A stretch of DNA of 64,000 nucleotides from Hyphococcus sp. (lineage in GTDB: Bacteria > Pseudomonadota > Alphaproteobacteria > Caulobacterales > Parvularculaceae). The position numbers were made by a program, and so were the translations under genes. This document shows positions 51,999 to 62,498 of the stretch, piece after piece. A model generated the notes under the pieces. The model was not told the origin of the DNA, made no database searches, and saw only the letters and a list, made by a program, of their open reading frames with translations. Each line of letters begins with the position of its first letter. The stretch's first letter is position 1. The stretch is taken from assembly GCA_021776335.1 (NCBI GenBank), contig JAJFGB010000006.1:1-64000 (forward strand). Reading direction: 5' to 3'.

Positions 51999-52535
51999 TT
52001 ATCCGAATTTCTCGAGCCAGACGTTGCGTTCCGCCGCCCAGATATCGAGCTTATAATCCCAAAATTCGAAAATTTCGCCGGACTTTTCCTCACCGATCTT
52101 GCGCGCGACAGCCTGGCTGTTGGCGTTGGTCGGTTCGATCACAGAAATGATGCGCGACAGCTCGGGGAACTTGTCAAATGTCCACTTAATAGCGCCAATT
52201 GCCGCCTCAGGCGCATAGCCCTTGCCCCAATGTTCGCTTTTGATGCCCCAGCCGCATTCAATTCCCGGCCATCCCTCAGGCATCCATGGGCCAACGCGAC
52301 CCACCCACTCGCCGGTCTCTTTTTCGTCAACAGACATAAATCCGAATCCGCGAATCTGCCAGTGGCCGAGGTAGCTCGCATATTGCCGCCAGAGATCCAT
52401 GCGCGCCTGAGGTTTTTTCGTTGGCGATAAAAAAGCCGCGGTATTGGCGTCACCCATCATCTCCATATGCGCTTCAGCGTCGCGTGGTTGCATGGGCCGC
52501 AAAATAAGGCGTTCAGTTTCAATGTGAATGGTCAT
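51999..52535 (-). CDS. GNAT family acetyltransferase (RimJ/RimL type)
   Basis: 178 residues. The N-terminus IETERLILRPMQPRDAEAH is typical of RimJ/RimL-like enzymes. The acetyl-CoA loop is in GIKSEHWGKGYAPEAA, and a late beta-strand has IISVIEPTNANSQAVARKIG. It overlaps the upstream glycosyltransferase stop by 4 nt (ATGA). The substrate could be a protein N-terminus or an amino sugar; the operon partner makes the latter possible. Confidence 0.88.
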   Translation of the reverse strand: MTIHIETERLILRPMQPRDAEAHMEMMGDANTAAFLSPTKKPQARMDLWRQYASYLGHWQIRGFGFMSVDEKETGEWVGRVGPWMPEGWPGIECGWGIKSEHWGKGYAPEAAIGAIKWTFDKFPELSRIISVIEPTNANSQAVARKIGEEKSGEIFEFWDYKLDIWAAERNVWLEKFG

Positions 52536-53689
52536 GTTCTTTGCCCGTTTAGTTTCTCAGCGATGGTTTCAATGCGCACTGCGTTGCCGCTCCAGGTTAG
52601 ATTCTGTCGGAGAAGGCTTTCTCTCGCTTCAGCGCCTAATCGCGCACGCAGTGCCGCATCATCTATGAGAACAGTAAGAACCTTGTCAAAGGCGCCAGCG
52701 TCTTCTGTTGAAAACAAAAGCGCATCCTCGCCATCGCGCACTATTTCACGAATGTTTCCTTTATTCGGCGCCACAATCGCTTTACCCTGCGCCATGTATT
52801 CGAAAAGCTTTAGCGGCGATGCGTATTCGACGACAGCAGGCTGCAACGCAATATCAAAAGCCGCGATGTGGTCAGGCATCTCCTCGCGCTGCACAACGCC
52901 TGTAATCGCCAGTTGGTCAGCAACGCCAAGATCGGCGGCGAGAGTTTCAAGCGCCCCGCGTGCTGGTCCGTCGCCGACAATCATCAAATGAACATCACGC
53001 CGATTTTGCACCGCCAGAAAACGGATCGCGCGATCAACACCATGCCAGTCGCGCACAAAGCCGGAAAAGCCGAGAATTATTTTGCCTTTCAAACCATATC
53101 GACTGCGTATTTTGTTCGGGTCGTGAACAGCAAGAAACGGCTCGCTGACGCCGTTCGGGATCACCTCAATTTTGCGATCGGGAACGCCGGCTGCGCGCAC
53201 GCGGTCAGCCAGCGCGTTTGATATCGGCAACACCATATCAGCGGCGCGCCAGATTGCAGTCTCACTGCGGCGCGCGAAATGTTTCCAAAAAAGATTACCA
53301 TGTTGCGCGCGTTCGTCGGCGAGCGGCGCGTTGACCTCCAATATCAAGGGCATACCGGTTCGCCGCCGCAGCCAGGCGCCCGCATGAAAGAAAAGATTAT
53401 ATCGCTCATAAAGAACGTCCGGTTTCGTCGCGGCACAAAGCCTGGCGAGGCGCCAATAGGCCGGCAGCGAATAAGCATATTCCGCCGCTTCATAAATCGG
53501 CGCCGGCAGCCAATTCCGCACGCCCGGGTTTTTGTTTGCGTCAAGCGGTTCCGTTTGTGCGGGCGAACCGCCACCCGGACAGGCCATGACGATCTCATGG
53601 CCGCGCTCGCGAAGCACATCGGTCAGTTCGTGAATGTGAATCTGTTGGCCGTCAGCCGATTGCGTTCGATGTGAATAGAGAATTCTCAT
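52532..53689 (-). CDS. Glycosyltransferase family 4
   Basis: 385 residues from the ATG at 53689; a longer start is possible. The GT-B fold shows an N-terminal acceptor domain (SADGQQIHIHELTDVL) and the donor site with the E-x7-E like segment PLKLFEYMAQGKAIVAPNKG (Glu near 294). It probably transfers a hexose from a nucleotide sugar onto a surface glycan or lipid. It is translationally coupled to the acetyltransferase gene. Confidence 0.9.
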   Translation of the reverse strand: MRILYSHRTQSADGQQIHIHELTDVLRERGHEIVMACPGGGSPAQTEPLDANKNPGVRNWLPAPIYEAAEYAYSLPAYWRLARLCAATKPDVLYERYNLFFHAGAWLRRRTGMPLILEVNAPLADERAQHGNLFWKHFARRSETAIWRAADMVLPISNALADRVRAAGVPDRKIEVIPNGVSEPFLAVHDPNKIRSRYGLKGKIILGFSGFVRDWHGVDRAIRFLAVQNRRDVHLMIVGDGPARGALETLAADLGVADQLAITGVVQREEMPDHIAAFDIALQPAVVEYASPLKLFEYMAQGKAIVAPNKGNIREIVRDGEDALLFSTEDAGAFDKVLTVLIDDAALRARLGAEARESLLRQNLTWSGNAVRIETIAEKLNGQRT

Positions 53690-53880
53690 AACGACCTGTT
53701 GATATTGCGGCATGCGCATCACGCAATACGCCTGTTGCGCGAATTCTCACAACACACCTCTTCTAATTGGCGTATGTTTACGGCTCGGCCCGGATGAAAA
53801 TCGAATTCTGCAGCCTTGCTGCTTGATCACCTTGCAGGGTCGCCGCACTATACGATGAAATGACATCAGGAGCGTGTTCG

Positions 53881-54231
53881 ATGCGAACATATAGACAAAT
53901 AGCTGTGCTGGCCGCCCTCTTTTGCGCTGCCGCCGCTGGCGCGCAAGCCCATCCGGGTTCAAAGATTTTGACCACAGGCAGCGGCGAGCAGACCGCGATG
54001 ACCGACGGCATGAGTTATGAGGACGTCAGTGGCGTTCATATTTTTCGCGGCAGCCCCGCGTCTTCAGACGATACTCTGCCTTCATCAGAAGCGGGACGCC
54101 AACAGATCAAGATTCAAATCTCGGTAACGCCGGCGTTCAGACGCATCCGTCATTTGCGAACGCAAGGGTTTTACAGCGGCGCTGCCTATCCCTCGCGTCG
54201 CTACACCCGCGGTTTTTATAGCGGCCGCTAA
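53881..54231 (+). CDS. Small exported protein with GFYSG motifs
   Basis: 116 residues from the ATG at 53881 with AGGAG upstream. A signal peptide covers about 1-23 (ending GAQAHP). The C-terminus repeats a short pattern, GFYSGAAYPSRRY then TRGFYSGR. It is Arg-, Tyr- and Ser-rich. No family is recognised. It faces mdh tail to tail with 2 nt between stops. Confidence 0.65.
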   Translation: MRTYRQIAVLAALFCAAAAGAQAHPGSKILTTGSGEQTAMTDGMSYEDVSGVHIFRGSPASSDDTLPSSEAGRQQIKIQISVTPAFRRIRHLRTQGFYSGAAYPSRRYTRGFYSGR

Positions 54232-54233
54232 TT

Positions 54234-55256
<1,023 letters not shown>

Positions 55257-55321
55257 CTAACGCATGAAAGATAGTTTTAGAAGGCGGCGCGGCTGTCCTG
55301 CACTGCTATAATTATCGTCGG

Positions 55322-55936
55322 CTATTTTCGTACAAGCGCCAGTCCAGCGGCGGCCGTCATCAAGACACCGCCGGTAACGCGGTGACGCCAGCGCCCGGCA
55401 CGCGCAAGGAAAGGTCGCGATCGCGCCGCGGTCAGCGCCCACAGGCTGTCGAGGCTCCCGCCGATCACAACAAAAGTCACCGCCAGAAGAAGAAGTTGCG
55501 GTCCTGCCGGCGCCGATGGGGAAATAAACAACGGCAGAAAAGCGCCATGAAACAAAAGCCCCTTCGGATTGGTGAGGTTGACCAAAAATGCCTCAAAAAA
55601 GGTCCGCCGCGACGAAAATTGCGACCCATCATGACCGGCCTCCAAACTGTCCGGCGGCGCACGCCACGCTTTGACGCCAAGATAGAGAAGATAAAAAACG
55701 CCGATCCATTTGATCCAGAAAAACGCTTCGCCCGCCGCGCCGAGAAGAGTCGCAAGGCCAACAGCAACGACCCCAAGCTGGATCGCCGAAGCAATCATCG
55801 ACCCGGCAACCGCGATGAGCCCCTGGCGCAGACCGCGCGATAAAGTCGTTGCAACAACGAATGCAACCATGGGTCCGGGCGTCAGGATCAGCAGCGCCGA
55901 GGCGGCGACGAAAGTGAGATAAAGCTCAATGGACAT
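55322..55936 (-). CDS. LysE/RhtB family amino-acid exporter
   Basis: 204 residues, six membrane helices. The start LTFVAASALLILTPGPMVAF with TPGP is the family signature. It exports amino acids or related compounds. It starts 8 nt after the stop of the outer-membrane protein gene upstream on the same strand. Confidence 0.9.
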   Translation of the reverse strand: MSIELYLTFVAASALLILTPGPMVAFVVATTLSRGLRQGLIAVAGSMIASAIQLGVVAVGLATLLGAAGEAFFWIKWIGVFYLLYLGVKAWRAPPDSLEAGHDGSQFSSRRTFFEAFLVNLTNPKGLLFHGAFLPLFISPSAPAGPQLLLLAVTFVVIGGSLDSLWALTAARSRPFLARAGRWRHRVTGGVLMTAAAGLALVRK

Positions 55937-55944
55937 GATGGCCG

Positions 55945-56649
55945 CTAAAACTTTTTCCGAAATGACAGCATCACCGATGATGTCTGGTAACGGTCGCCGT
56001 CAATGCGCGGTCCAGCTGGCCCAGCCAGTGTAAAGTCACTGTCTTTCGGGCCATAAGCCAATTCGTTCGACCGTAGATAAATATATTCCGTACTAAATGT
56101 TAGACCGCCGCCGAGGTCATAGGAAACACCAGCACGGCCTTGAAGCGCAAGCGCTGCGTCAGTTTGATTGTTTTCATTGGTCACAAAAGCGCCGCCTACA
56201 CCGCCGCCTATAAAGGGCGTGAACGAACTTTCGTTAGTGAAGTCAAAATAGAAATTAGCCATCACCAGATGTGCGGAAACGTCCGCGTTGGGAAATGTCG
56301 TCACATCAGGCGCAAACCCGCCACCGACTGTCAGACTGTCTATGTCGGTTCTGGCATAACGATATTCGAGTTCCGTGCGGATCCCGTCTGCATAGTCAAA
56401 ACCGAGTGCAACTGCGGCGGTGAGCCCCTCCCCCAAAGAAACCGTTTGCCGGGATGGAGGCGCAACCAAAAAAACAAAATTTGGATTGTAGGTGTAGTCC
56501 TGGTTCCAGTCGCCGGCAAAAACGCCGCCTGCTGCAACACGGATGTAAGCGCCGTCATCAACGACATCCTGCGCAATCGCTGCGCCTGATAAAGCCATCA
56601 CCGACAATATTGCCGCTGCACAAACTCGTTTCACTGTACCACTCTCCAT
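55945..56649 (-). CDS. Outer-membrane beta-barrel protein (OmpA/porin-like)
   Basis: 234 residues with a signal peptide (about 1-26, ending AIAQDV). Eight or so amphipathic strands follow, e.g. YIRVAAGGVFAGDW and GGLTFSTEYIYLRSN, ending with the terminal aromatic MLSFRKKF. It is an 8-stranded barrel of the OmpW/Opa-type superfamily (family uncertain). The LysE gene follows 8 nt downstream. Confidence 0.82.
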   Translation of the reverse strand: MESGTVKRVCAAAILSVMALSGAAIAQDVVDDGAYIRVAAGGVFAGDWNQDYTYNPNFVFLVAPPSRQTVSLGEGLTAAVALGFDYADGIRTELEYRYARTDIDSLTVGGGFAPDVTTFPNADVSAHLVMANFYFDFTNESSFTPFIGGGVGGAFVTNENNQTDAALALQGRAGVSYDLGGGLTFSTEYIYLRSNELAYGPKDSDFTLAGPAGPRIDGDRYQTSSVMLSFRKKF

Positions 56650-56743
56650 CGCTTGCGCTGAGCATAGACCGCTCTGAAAGCGGCGAGCAACCGGCGCAGG
56701 ATCAAATTATATTGCCGCAAAACCAATGCGGCACAGGCCTTTG

Positions 56744-58162
56744 TTATAACCGCCCTTTTTCCTTTGCCATGGCGACAACCACCGGGCTCAACAACAAGAT
56801 TGCAATCAGATTCGGAAACGCCATGGAAGCATTGGCGAGATCGCCAAACTTCCAGATAAAATCAATCTGCTGAAGTGCGCCAACAAAAACCATGCCGACC
56901 CAGATGAACCGCATCGGTTTGGCGATCCAATCACCAACAAGATAGGTCGCCGCCTGCTCCATATAATAGGACCAGCCAAGAATTGTCGTGAAGGCAAACA
57001 GCGCCAACGCGACTGCAATGAAAATACCACCCATCGGCATGCCCTGACTGAAGACCGCGGTCGTCACCTGGGCGCCCTGCAGTGTTGTCGATTGCCAAGC
57101 GTAGTCGACAAACCCGTTGGCGGACACAAATTCGCCCTTCACCGACAAGATCACCAGCGCGGTCATGGTGCAGATAACGATCGTGTCGATGAACGAACCA
57201 AGCATGGCGATCTCACCCTGCTTTACCGGATCGTCGGTTTTCGCAGCGGCGTGGGCAATGGCCGTGGAGCCCTGGCCGGCCTCGTTCGAGAAAAGCCCGC
57301 GCGCGACGCCAAAGCGCACCGCTTGCAATACGGCGTAGCCAGCAACGCCGCCGCCAGCCTGTTCAAGGCCAAAAGCATAGGTGAAAATAGACATAAACGC
57401 CGCTGGTACATGTTCAGCGTTAAGGATCAGCATGATGATCGCAACGAGAATATAGCCCAACGCCATTGCCGGCACGACTTTACCTGCAACCGAACCGATT
57501 GATTTGATCCCGCCAATAATCACGATGAACGCCAACACCGCGATCACGGCGCCTGAAATCCAAGTGGGAATATTTACCGCCGCTTCCGCCGCTGTTGCGA
57601 TCGAGTTCGCTTGCGTCATATTACCGGTCACGATGGCGGAAAAAATCGTGCCGAGGGCGAAGAATACCCCTAGCCAGCCCCATTTCTTGCCGAGACCGTT
57701 CTTGATGTAAAACATCGGTCCGCCATGGATGTGGCCGTCAGGATGGGTTTCGCGATATTTTACTGCGAGGCTTGATTCAGCAAATGCGGCAGCCATCCCG
57801 AACACCGCAGTTATCCACATCCAGAAGATAGCGCCTGGTCCGCCCAGCGTGATTGCCGTGGCGACACCTGCGAGATTGCCGGTGCCGACCTGCCCGGAAA
57901 GCGCGGTCGAGAGCGCATTCCAGGGTGTAATCTCGCCCTTGGCGTCAGGATCAGTACTCGCTTTCCGGCTGCCCGTAAAAAGAGTGACGAAGGCAGGGAT
58001 AAGCCGGCGGATCGGCAGGCCTTTGAGGCGGATCATGAAAAACAGACCCGTGCCCAAAAGCACCACAACCATCGGCGCTAATGGCAATACAACAGCGCCG
58101 TTCCAGGTTCCGCCCCAGATGAAGCCACTCAAATTGGTTACGCCCGCGTAAAACTCTTCCAT
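56744..58162 (-). CDS. Alanine/glycine:cation symporter family (AGCS)
   Basis: 472 residues from the ATG at 58162. About ten to eleven helices. The signature ALSGQVGTGNLAGVATAI (near 90-107) followed by GGPGAIFWMWITA is that of the AGCS/DAACS-type sodium symporters for alanine or glycine. Monocistronic, with a 204-bp upstream gap shared with the divergent lyase gene. Confidence 0.9.
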   Translation of the reverse strand: MEEFYAGVTNLSGFIWGGTWNGAVVLPLAPMVVVLLGTGLFFMIRLKGLPIRRLIPAFVTLFTGSRKASTDPDAKGEITPWNALSTALSGQVGTGNLAGVATAITLGGPGAIFWMWITAVFGMAAAFAESSLAVKYRETHPDGHIHGGPMFYIKNGLGKKWGWLGVFFALGTIFSAIVTGNMTQANSIATAAEAAVNIPTWISGAVIAVLAFIVIIGGIKSIGSVAGKVVPAMALGYILVAIIMLILNAEHVPAAFMSIFTYAFGLEQAGGGVAGYAVLQAVRFGVARGLFSNEAGQGSTAIAHAAAKTDDPVKQGEIAMLGSFIDTIVICTMTALVILSVKGEFVSANGFVDYAWQSTTLQGAQVTTAVFSQGMPMGGIFIAVALALFAFTTILGWSYYMEQAATYLVGDWIAKPMRFIWVGMVFVGALQQIDFIWKFGDLANASMAFPNLIAILLLSPVVVAMAKEKGRL

Positions 58163-58329
58163 GTCCCTTAACCCCTGATTGCCGCGCACTGGCTGCGCAT
58201 GCTCAAAATTTGGGGGAGATTAGGCGGGCCCGCCCCCAAGGGGCAAGGGCAATCGCCCTAAAGCAGGCTTTCGGGCTAGATTAGCCGCCTCGATTGGACA
58301 CAGAGACAAGAGCGCCGGCCGGCGACTAT

Positions 58330-58348
58330 CATGACGGCTGCCGTCATG
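58330..58348. promoter_or_regulatory. 19-bp palindrome upstream of the cystathionine-lyase-family gene
   Basis: CATGACGGC-T-GCCGTCATG is a perfect 19-bp inverted repeat. It ends 4 nt before the AAGGAGAGG ribosome-binding site of the gene starting at 58367. A 12-bp palindrome, CGCCGGCCGGCG, lies just upstream (58313-58324). As an RNA hairpin it would sit beside the ribosome-binding site; as DNA it is a good operator. Confidence 0.5.
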
Positions 58349-58366
58349 CTCAAGGAGAGGCCGCCC

Positions 58367-59482
58367 ATGAAACCGCAAACCATCGCCATTCACGAACCGG
58401 CCATCCGACGCGACGGCGCCGTGACGCCGCCGATCCATCTCTCGACCACCTATGAGCACGGGCCCGCCAACGAACCGATCAACAAGTTCATCTATGTCCG
58501 GCATGACAATCCCAATGTCAGCGATTTTGAGGCGCGCATCGCAGCCCTGGAAGGCGGCGCGGCAGGCGTTGCCTTTTCCTCAGGCATGGCTGCGGCGGCG
58601 GCAGTTTTGATGTCGCTGCCCTCCGGCGCCAGAGCCGTTCTCCACCATGATCTATATTTCGATGTGAAGACTCTTGCCCGCGAAGATTTGCCCAAACGCG
58701 GCGTCAGTGTCGACTTCGTCAATTTTTGCGACCCGGAAGAGAGCGCGGCAGCGCTTTCAAAAAATGCAGCCCTCGTATGGATCGAAACGCCGTCAAATCC
58801 GAAAATCGAGATGATCGATATTCAATCTGTCGCCGCCATGGCTGCGCAGGCCGGCGCCAAAGTAATTGTCGATAGCACTTTTGCAACGCCAGTCCTGCAA
58901 AACCCACTCGCCCTTGGCGCTGATTATGTTCTGCATTCAGCGACAAAATATATGGGTGGACACAGCGATGTTCAGGGCGGCGTGATTGTTGTTCGTGACG
59001 ATAGCGTGTTTGTTGAAAGCCTCCACCATTTCCGCACAGTGACTGGCGGCGCACTGGCGCCCTTTAACGCCTGGCTGATTTCGCGCGGCTTGCAGACGCT
59101 CTATTGCCGGATGGAACAACATTGCCGCAATGCCGGAAAAGTCGCCGCCATGCTCGAAGGGCACGCTGCGGTAGCGACCGTCCGCTATCCCTGGCTTGAG
59201 AGTAACCCGGGCAACGCCATCGCAAAACGCCAAATGAAAGCGGGCGGCGGCATGGTGTCATTCGAGCTAAAGGGCGGGCGTGATGCGGCGCTGACAGCAG
59301 CGTCAAAGTTGCGGCTTTTTATCAACGCCACCAGCCTTGGCGGCGTTGAGAGCCTTGTAGAACATCGCGCATCCCTCGAGGGGCCAGACAGCACAACTCC
59401 CGACAGCCTTTTAAGACTCTCGGTCGGCCTTGAGCACATTGATGACCTACTGGCCGACCTGACGCAGGCATTAAGAGAGTGA
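58367..59482 (+). CDS. Cys/Met metabolism PLP enzyme (cystathionine gamma-lyase/synthase family)
   Basis: 371 residues from the ATG at 58367, with a near-perfect ribosome-binding site. YVRHDNPNVSDFEARIAALEGG, the PLP lysine in HSATKYMGGHSDV (near 194), and GGVESLVEHRASLEGP mark the trans-sulfuration family. It may be a cystathionine lyase, or methionine gamma-lyase. The family does not fix the reaction. A palindrome precedes it. Confidence 0.88.
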   Translation: MKPQTIAIHEPAIRRDGAVTPPIHLSTTYEHGPANEPINKFIYVRHDNPNVSDFEARIAALEGGAAGVAFSSGMAAAAAVLMSLPSGARAVLHHDLYFDVKTLAREDLPKRGVSVDFVNFCDPEESAAALSKNAALVWIETPSNPKIEMIDIQSVAAMAAQAGAKVIVDSTFATPVLQNPLALGADYVLHSATKYMGGHSDVQGGVIVVRDDSVFVESLHHFRTVTGGALAPFNAWLISRGLQTLYCRMEQHCRNAGKVAAMLEGHAAVATVRYPWLESNPGNAIAKRQMKAGGGMVSFELKGGRDAALTAASKLRLFINATSLGGVESLVEHRASLEGPDSTTPDSLLRLSVGLEHIDDLLADLTQALRE

Positions 59483-59519
59483 TCAAAAAACGGGGCCGGC
59501 GCCTTGCCCGAGAACCGCT

Positions 59520-59975
59520 TTAGGACCCGAACAAGCGCGACATTGCGCGCTCTGACACGCCTTGCATCCATTGCTCCGTCGCGCTGGCTTGCGCGGCGCC
59601 TAACGCTGACTGAGACGCCGCATATTTTTGCCCTGTAGGCGACTCGTAAAACTCGACAAGATCATCAAGTTCCTTATCCGTGAACTGGTTAGCGTAAATT
59701 TGCGCCAATTCGTCGAGGAGCGCGGGCGCGGAGGCGCGCATCTCCGCTTCCAGCGCATCGGCCACTTGATTGATCTGCGCCATCGAAGCGCCGCCGCTTG
59801 CATAAAGTTGCTGTTTGGCTTGGGTGATCGCCTGCGTTATTGTCTGCTCAAGCTGCGTTTCCATGTCCAACGCATCAACAAGCCGGCGACCGTTCTCCAA
59901 TGAACCTGCATAAGCGTTCGCGCACATGATGAGCGCTGTCGCTGCGGCGCATGCGATTTTCACAATTGACTGCAT
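59520..59975 (-). CDS. Exported DUF2059 family protein
   Basis: 151 residues from the ATG at 59975; longer starts are unlikely. A signal peptide covers about 1-22 (ANAYAG). The DUF2059 core, FTDKELDDLVEFYESPTGQK (about 101-120), is clear. The helical, periplasmic family has no known function. It converges with the PLP enzyme gene. Confidence 0.85.
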   Translation of the reverse strand: MQSIVKIACAAATALIMCANAYAGSLENGRRLVDALDMETQLEQTITQAITQAKQQLYASGGASMAQINQVADALEAEMRASAPALLDELAQIYANQFTDKELDDLVEFYESPTGQKYAASQSALGAAQASATEQWMQGVSERAMSRLFGS

Positions 59976-60216
59976 TATTTTTTTGACCCCTCTGATATTA
60001 CCGCCAGTCTGGTTAACGTCGCCGGGAATGCAAGTGAAAACCTCGCTGCGGAGCGGTAACAACGAATTCTATAGCCTTTTGTCGAAGGTATCCTGAGCGC
60101 AACTGTGCGTTGCAGCCCTCTAATCAACATTTCTAAAGGCAGAAAAAAACAGAAGATAAGCGCCGTAGCGTGCCTTCGTCCAAACGTGCGTAAGCGTGCA
60201 GGAACTTTGTATTGCC

Positions 60217-61506
60217 TTAAATGAAGGCCAGGCCGCCAAGGCTGCAAAACACGATAACAACAATAATATTTGCCTTGAACCGTATGAGCGCGATTGCGGC
60301 AGCGAGGGCCAGCACAGCCGCTAGTGGGTCAAGGCTCCGCAAGACCGGCAGAGCGAGCGTGTGGCCCCATAGTGTTTCCACAAACGCGGTGCGCGTAAAA
60401 ACGACGTGGACAGAGAACCACAAAGCGAGATTAGCAACCACACCAAGTACCGCTGCTGTAATCGCCCCCAGTGCGCCAGCGGCGTAGCGATTGTGACGTA
60501 AATTTTCGGCAAAGGGCGCACCGGCAAAAATCCATAAATAGGATGGCGCAAATGTGCACCAGCTCGCCATTGCAGCGCTTGCAACAGCCAGTGAAAGTCC
60601 CCCAGACGCATTCCATCCGGCGATAAATCCGACAAACTGATTGACCAGCACCAACGGTCCCGGTGTCGTCTCGGCAAGGCCAAGGCCGTCAATCATCTGC
60701 ACCGCCGTCAGCCAACCCTCAACATCAACCGCCTGCTGTTGAAGATAGGCGAGCACCGCATAGGCGCCGCCAAAGGTAACGACGGCAAGTTCACTAAACA
60801 GCCAGCCGATGCGCGTGACTATGTGATCGCCGCCTAAAACTGCCCAGGCAAGTCCCACGGGAGCAAGCCATAGCGCCAACCACACAAATGCCGCGATCAA
60901 TGCGCCGGTTTGAGACCGCGACGGTGCCGAAAGCACCGTCGAATCAGCACTCAAATCTGGGACGCCGAACGCCCGCAAAGCGCCAAAACCTGCGGCAAGA
61001 AACACAACAAATGGAAACGGAACGCCAAAGAAAAACAACGCCAGAAACGCAAACGCCGCTATAGCCAAATCACTGCGGCGTTTGACCGCCCGTTTCCCAA
61101 TTTTGAGGATCGCCTCCGCAACGATCGCCAACACAGCGGCTTTGACGCCATAAAACAGCGCCATCACAATCGGCATGTCGGTGTGCGTTGCGTACAACCA
61201 TGACAACGCAAATATAAAAAAAGCGCCAGGCAATACAAACAGGGCGCCGGCCACCAGCCCGCCCAAGACCCCACGCGAAAGCCAGCCAGTATAGACAGCC
61301 AATTGCTGCGCCTCAGGGCCGGGCAGCAACATGCAATAGTTAAGAGCATGGAGAAATCGTGGCTCATCAAGCCACTTCTTTTGATCGACAAAAATGCGAT
61401 GCATCAGCGCGACCTGCCCCGCAGGCCCGCCAAACCCAAGGCAACCGACTTTGAAGCTTTGTAAAGTCAAAGCCTTCATCGAGATTGATTGCATAGCGCC
61501 CGTCAT
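60217..61506 (-). CDS. chrA: Chromate transporter ChrA family
   Basis: 429 residues, two homologous halves. The first has LQSFKVGCLGFGGPAGQVAL and LPGPEAQQLAVYTGW; the second has ELAVVTFGGAYAVLAYLQQQ and GLAETTPGPLVLVNQFVGF. This duplicated CHR layout is typical of the long-chain ChrA transporters that export chromate. It overlaps the upstream gene stop by 4 nt (an ATGA-type junction) and is probably co-translated with it. Confidence 0.88.
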   Translation of the reverse strand: MTGAMQSISMKALTLQSFKVGCLGFGGPAGQVALMHRIFVDQKKWLDEPRFLHALNYCMLLPGPEAQQLAVYTGWLSRGVLGGLVAGALFVLPGAFFIFALSWLYATHTDMPIVMALFYGVKAAVLAIVAEAILKIGKRAVKRRSDLAIAAFAFLALFFFGVPFPFVVFLAAGFGALRAFGVPDLSADSTVLSAPSRSQTGALIAAFVWLALWLAPVGLAWAVLGGDHIVTRIGWLFSELAVVTFGGAYAVLAYLQQQAVDVEGWLTAVQMIDGLGLAETTPGPLVLVNQFVGFIAGWNASGGLSLAVASAAMASWCTFAPSYLWIFAGAPFAENLRHNRYAAGALGAITAAVLGVVANLALWFSVHVVFTRTAFVETLWGHTLALPVLRSLDPLAAVLALAAAIALIRFKANIIVVIVFCSLGGLAFI

Positions 61507-62498
61507 AGACTGCCAAGCGCAATCATTTGGCCCGCCCCAACGTCAATTGCGCGCTCATAGGCGAGCGCCGCGCTTGTAACGTCTTGCAGCGCTGTCCCGG
61601 TTGAATCAAAAATAATGATGTCGCGGTCAGACTGACGACCCGGCTTTTGGCCGGTTACGATTTCGCCGAGATCGGCATAGACATCGTCAAGTGCGACAGC
61701 ATCGGCAGCGATTGCTGCGCGAAGATCGCCCATGTCAGCGCACTGACCAAGAACATCAACGACAATCTTTCCCGCGGCCATCAGCGTCGGGGCAATTTCA
61801 TTCTTGGCTGGACTATCGGCGCCGACCGCCGCCACAAACGCGCCAGGCGCTACATCTGCAGGCGTCAAAAATGACTTCGCTGCTGTTGTGGACGTAACAA
61901 TAACGTCGGCCGCAAAAGCGCCATCACGGCATCTCTCGACGGGTTGGAATTCAAAGCCCAATGTCTTTTCCATCGCGCGGGCAAAGACGGCGGCTTTGTC
62001 GGCGTCGATATCCCATACAAAAGCTTTTTCAAATGAAATTACGTCAGCAAGCGCCGCCGCTTGAACGCGGCCCTGATCGCCACAACCGCAAATCGACAAT
62101 ATCCGCGCATTATCGCGCGCGAGATGTTTTGCTGCGAGCGCGCTTGCCGCCGCTGTGCGCATAAGCGTTACTTCGATCGAGTCGAGAATAGCAAGCAGTG
62201 ACCCATTGCCAGCATCGCAAAGAAAGATCGCACCTTGTATCGTTGGCAAACCAAAGCGTGTCATGTTTTGCGGAAAATTGCCGTTAAACTTCAAGGCGAC
62301 ATAGGCTCTCTCATCGGTAAAGGCGGCGCCTTTTGCGTGAAAGGCGCCGCCTTCTCCATCGATATGCATAGGCATGGGTGAGGCAGCGCGGCCTTCTTTG
62401 TCGGCGCGAAACGCAGCCTCAACTGCAGACAGATAGTCGGCGGGCCTCATCAAAGACACGACGTCTTTTCGGGTGAGCAGGAGAACGGAGCTGATCAT
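61503..62498 (-). CDS. Ornithine cyclodeaminase/mu-crystallin family protein
   Basis: 331 residues. The NAD-binding Rossmann motif is CGCGDQGRVQAAALAD (near 136-151), with the OCD N-terminal domain ahead of it (MRPADYLSAVEAAF) and the substrate loop FAADVIVTSTTA behind. Members include ornithine cyclodeaminase, alanine dehydrogenase of archaea, and imine reductases, so the reaction is open. It is coupled to chrA by a 4-nt overlap. Confidence 0.87.
   Translation of the reverse strand: MISSVLLLTRKDVVSLMRPADYLSAVEAAFRADKEGRAASPMPMHIDGEGGAFHAKGAAFTDERAYVALKFNGNFPQNMTRFGLPTIQGAIFLCDAGNGSLLAILDSIEVTLMRTAAASALAAKHLARDNARILSICGCGDQGRVQAAALADVISFEKAFVWDIDADKAAVFARAMEKTLGFEFQPVERCRDGAFAADVIVTSTTAAKSFLTPADVAPGAFVAAVGADSPAKNEIAPTLMAAGKIVVDVLGQCADMGDLRAAIAADAVALDDVYADLGEIVTGQKPGRQSDRDIIIFDSTGTALQDVTSAALAYERAIDVGAGQMIALGSL

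Noticed and set aside
58163-58366. Possible SAM-II riboswitch before the Cys/Met PLP enzyme
   Set aside because: The conserved pseudoknot core is not present; only plain palindromes are seen.
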